NCBI GenBank assembly: GCA_035264885.1
Contig: DATFPK010000046.1
Location: 1 to 15,510 of the forward strand
Direction: 5' to 3'
Source of the DNA: DATFPK01 sp035264885
Lineage (GTDB): Bacteria; Actinomycetota; Thermoleophilia; Solirubrobacterales; 70-9
DNA length: 15,510 bases
Shown here: piece after piece, positions 13,841-15,510 of the stretch
How the letters are laid out: each line of letters starts with the position of its first letter
Numbering within the stretch: the first letter of the stretch is position 1
Translations under genes and position numbers: made by a program
Notes under the pieces: generated by a model
Seen by the model: the letters and a program-made list of their open reading frames with translations, nothing else
Told to the model about the DNA's origin: nothing
Database searches by the model: none

Positions 13841-14760
13841 CCGCCGCCGACGCCGAAGCCATCGCGCCCCAGATCGCCGAAGGGGCCGTCGCGCTCACGC
13901 ACCGCCGCTCCCCACCCCTCGGACGCGGCCCGGGCGGCGAACGCGTGCCCCTCCGGCGTATGGCGGGCGATCCCGTCGAAGAAGGTGCCGAGGAGCTGGG
14001 TCGCGTGGAGGCCCTGGGCGTAGAGCGACTGGTTGACCAGCAGCTTCATCATGACGAGTTGGTTGACCGGCAAACGGGCGACCCGTTCGACCAGGCCGTC
14101 GAACCGCGAGTCCAGGTCGCGGAGCGCCGCCGCCTCGGTGGCCAGCCCCCAATCGGCCGCCTCGGCGCCGGTCAGCGAGTCGCCGGTCAGAAGCAGCCGC
14201 TTGGCTCGCGCCGGCCCGACCCGGTAGGCCCAGAGGGCCGTCGTCGGCGAGCCCCAGACCCGGGCCGGCGGGTAGCCGATCTTCGCGTCCTCGGCGACCA
14301 CCAGCAGGTCCGAGCAGAGCGCCATGTCGGTACCGCCGGCGACGCAGTAGCCGTGAACCTTGCAGAGCACCGGCTTGTCGGAGTGGAAGAGGCTCATGAA
14401 GCCGCGCACGTTCCGCGACATGAACTGGAAGTCGGTCACCGGGTCCCAGTCCGATTCCGGCGCGTGGTTCGCGGCGATCGTCTTCGGGTGAAGCGGCGAG
14501 CCCTCCGGTGCGTCCTGACCGCCCAGCTCCTCCATGTCGCCCTCGGCCGAGGCCACGAGGTCGTAGCCGCCGCAGAAGCCGCTGCCGTTGCCCGACAGGG
14601 CGATCGCGTGGACCTCGGGGTCGAGATTGGCGCGCTCGACGCAAGCGGCGATCTCGCGCGGCATCCGGGGCGTGATCCCGTTGCCGCGCTCCGGGCGGTC
14701 CAGCGCGATCCGGGCGACCCGCCCGTCCCGCTCGTAGGTGATCGTCTCCAGGTTCTCCAC
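13837..14760 (-). CDS. Crotonase/enoyl-CoA hydratase family protein, atypical active site
   Basis: This is a crotonase-fold protein of 307 aa with a GTG start. No good ribosome binding site precedes it, so the start is moderately sure. N-terminal 'ARIALDRPERGNGIT' is the family entry motif. Oxyanion-hole loops are 'GFCGGYDL' (61-68; usual 'FSAGxDL') and 'KVHGYCVAGG' (134-143). The segment normally holding the hydratase Glu reads 'IGYPPARVWGSPTTALWAYRVG' (161-182), with Pro-Pro instead of Pro-Glu. 'GIARHTPEGHAF' lies near the end. I recall this 'PPxRVWG' subgroup among actinobacterial EchA-type proteins. An insertion of about 30 residues follows the first loop. It acts on an acyl-CoA thioester, but hydration is uncertain. 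It is convergent with the C26 gene, overlapping by three bases. Confidence 0.88.
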   Translation of the reverse strand: MENLETITYERDGRVARIALDRPERGNGITPRMPREIAACVERANLDPEVHAIALSGNGSGFCGGYDLVASAEGDMEELGGQDAPEGSPLHPKTIAANHAPESDWDPVTDFQFMSRNVRGFMSLFHSDKPVLCKVHGYCVAGGTDMALCSDLLVVAEDAKIGYPPARVWGSPTTALWAYRVGPARAKRLLLTGDSLTGAEAADWGLATEAAALRDLDSRFDGLVERVARLPVNQLVMMKLLVNQSLYAQGLHATQLLGTFFDGIARHTPEGHAFAARAASEGWGAAVRERDGPFGDLGRDGFGVGGG

Positions 14761-15176
14761 TGCTGTCAGGTGGGAGCGGGCGGGCTAGCTGCGAAGTCCT
14801 GCCCCGGGGGTCGCTCCCCGCAGCGCCCTGCTCCCGGGTTGCGCCCCGGTCGCGCGGTCCCGGCGGCAGGCTTATCCGGGGCCGGCGGCATCGCCGCACG
14901 GGGGAAGTTAGGCCGCGGCGCGGACGCCAGCCGGACTCCGGCCGTCGGGCACGAGAAAGCGGCCCGGTGGCGACCCTTCGCCTGCTTCGTGCGTAGCCTG
15001 CGCGCGAAATAAGCTTTGGAGGTCGCCTTCGAGATCGGTCTCCGCCTGGCTTCCGGCGGTTTCCTCTCTCTCCCGGACCGCGGGATCAACCTAGACCGCC
15101 GGCCTCCCGTCCGCAAGTGGCCATTCCGCATCCTCCGAAGAAACGCCCCGCGGGCTCCGGCGGGGAACCGGGCAAT
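14761..15176. other. Gap of about 415 bases with hairpins and no convincing gene
   Basis: No reading frame here resembles a protein. The left half is very GC-rich with nested short inverted repeats, for example GGGG/CCCC around TCGCT near 14806-14818, GCGGC/GCCGC near 14885, and GCCGGA/TCCGGC near 14930. An AT-richer patch at 15006-15018 holds TAAGCT, a possible plus-strand -10. It should contain promoters for the divergent crotonase and LhgO genes. I could not match it to a known RNA family. Confidence 0.5.
15042..15062 (+). terminator. Terminator-like hairpin before lhgO
   Basis: CCGCC (15042-15046) and GGCGG (15055-15059) pair around an eight-base loop and are followed by TTT and a pyrimidine-only run. 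No plus-strand gene precedes it in the gap, so it would only matter if a small RNA or leader were transcribed from near 15010. The stem is short and the call weak. Confidence 0.25.
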
Positions 15177-15510
15177 TTGCGGCGATCCGCTCCACCGTCC
15201 CGCTGCGACACGGCGGTGATCGGCGCCGGGATCCTCGGCCTGGCGGTCGCCCGCGAGCTCCTCGGTCGGTGGCCGGGAGCCAGGGTCTGCGTGTTCGAGC
15301 GCGAGGACCGGATCGCGGCCCACCAGACGGGCCACTCCAGTGGCGTCGTCCACGCCGGGATCTACTACGAGCCCGGCTCGCTGAAGGCGCGGCTGTGCGT
15401 CCTGGGGTCGGCCGAGCTGCGCGACTTCTGCGCGGCCCGGGAGGTCCCGTTCCGGGCGTCGGGAAAGCTGATCGTCGCCACGCGGATGCAGGATCTGCCT
15501 GCGCTCGACC
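15177..15510 (+). CDS. lhgO: L-2-hydroxyglutarate oxidase (3' truncated by window end)
   Basis: This is the N-terminal 111 or so residues of an FAD-dependent oxidoreductase of the DAO family; the rest lies beyond the window. The dinucleotide-binding 'DTAVIGAGILGLAVARELL' (GAGILG at about residues 16-21), the strand ending 'VCVFEREDRIAAHQTGHSSGVVHAGIYYEPGSLKA', and 'FCAAREVPFRASGKLIVAT' are diagnostic of LhgO/YgaF, which oxidises L-2-hydroxyglutarate to 2-oxoglutarate at the membrane and feeds electrons to quinone. TTG at 15177 ('MRRSAPPSRCDTAVIG') gives the usual short N-terminus. GTG at 15117 would add 20 residues without family support. The ribosome binding site is not clear for either, so the start is tentative. 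Confidence 0.9.
   Translation, partial: MRRSAPPSRCDTAVIGAGILGLAVARELLGRWPGARVCVFEREDRIAAHQTGHSSGVVHAGIYYEPGSLKARLCVLGSAELRDFCAAREVPFRASGKLIVATRMQDLPALD

Noticed and set aside
14869..14875. GGCTTAT resembling the conserved 3' element of RNase P RNA
   Set aside because: The preceding ACAGAA and the 5' GAGGAAAGTCC partner are missing on this strand within the gap.
13741..15012. Plus-strand frame of 423 codons over the crotonase gene and gap
   Set aside because: It is antisense to crotonase motifs and has no recognisable fold.
15161..15168. GGGGAACC resembling part of the ydaO (c-di-AMP) riboswitch
   Set aside because: Only one short block matches; the other conserved blocks and the usual downstream gene type are absent.

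Overview
The window is a GC-rich chromosomal segment of an actinobacterium, most likely class Thermoleophilia (Solirubrobacterales and relatives). That placement is an inference. It rests on an F420-type LLM oxidoreductase, a CtpE-like P-type ATPase, a split three-gene pnt operon, and two exported-protein types I associate with this group: one with an 'ANTIAYLALFVALGGTAYAA'-style signal region, and one with a prepilin-like 'RGQASVEW' leader. Several genes appear to use GTG or TTG starts. I see no tRNA, rRNA, CRISPR array, transposase or prophage gene.

Layout. (1) 2-346 (+): the 3' end of a short-chain dehydrogenase. (2) 353-3665 (-): three exported or surface proteins in one direction: a PKD-domain protein with a Cys-rich unrecognised N-terminal region, a small secreted protein with a short collagen-like stretch, and a protein with a prepilin-like leader and a Vps62-like domain. 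A -35/-10 promoter is visible at 3700-3728. (3) 3771-4906 (+): a LapA-like two-helix membrane protein overlapping a polytopic membrane protein with an acidic tail. The first looks leaderless. (4) 4903-7789 (-): pntB, pntAB and pntAA, the proton-translocating NAD(P) transhydrogenase, with one-base overlaps and a -10 element lying inside a perfect inverted repeat. (5) 7862-8932 (-): an LLM-class F420-dependent oxidoreductase. (6) 8962-13840 (+): a CtpE-like P-type ATPase, then a circularly permuted type 2 ATP-grasp ligase overlapping by ATGA with a class-I glutamine-amidotransferase-like C26 hydrolase. (7) 13837-14760 (-): a crotonase-family protein. (8) A gap of about 415 bases, then the 5' end of an L-2-hydroxyglutarate oxidase (+), cut by the window edge.

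How the genes may work together. Most of the window is housekeeping redox, acyl-CoA and ion-transport metabolism. Transhydrogenase supplies NADPH, the SDR and crotonase fit acyl-CoA catabolism, and LhgO recycles 2-hydroxyglutarate. The two stretches most worth a second look are the ATP-grasp/C26 pair, a compact bond-making plus bond-hydrolysing module without the usual alpha-E or transglutaminase partners in view, and the exported-protein cluster at 353-3665. Two convergent gene pairs end on a shared palindromic CTAG, so their stop codons overlap on opposite strands.
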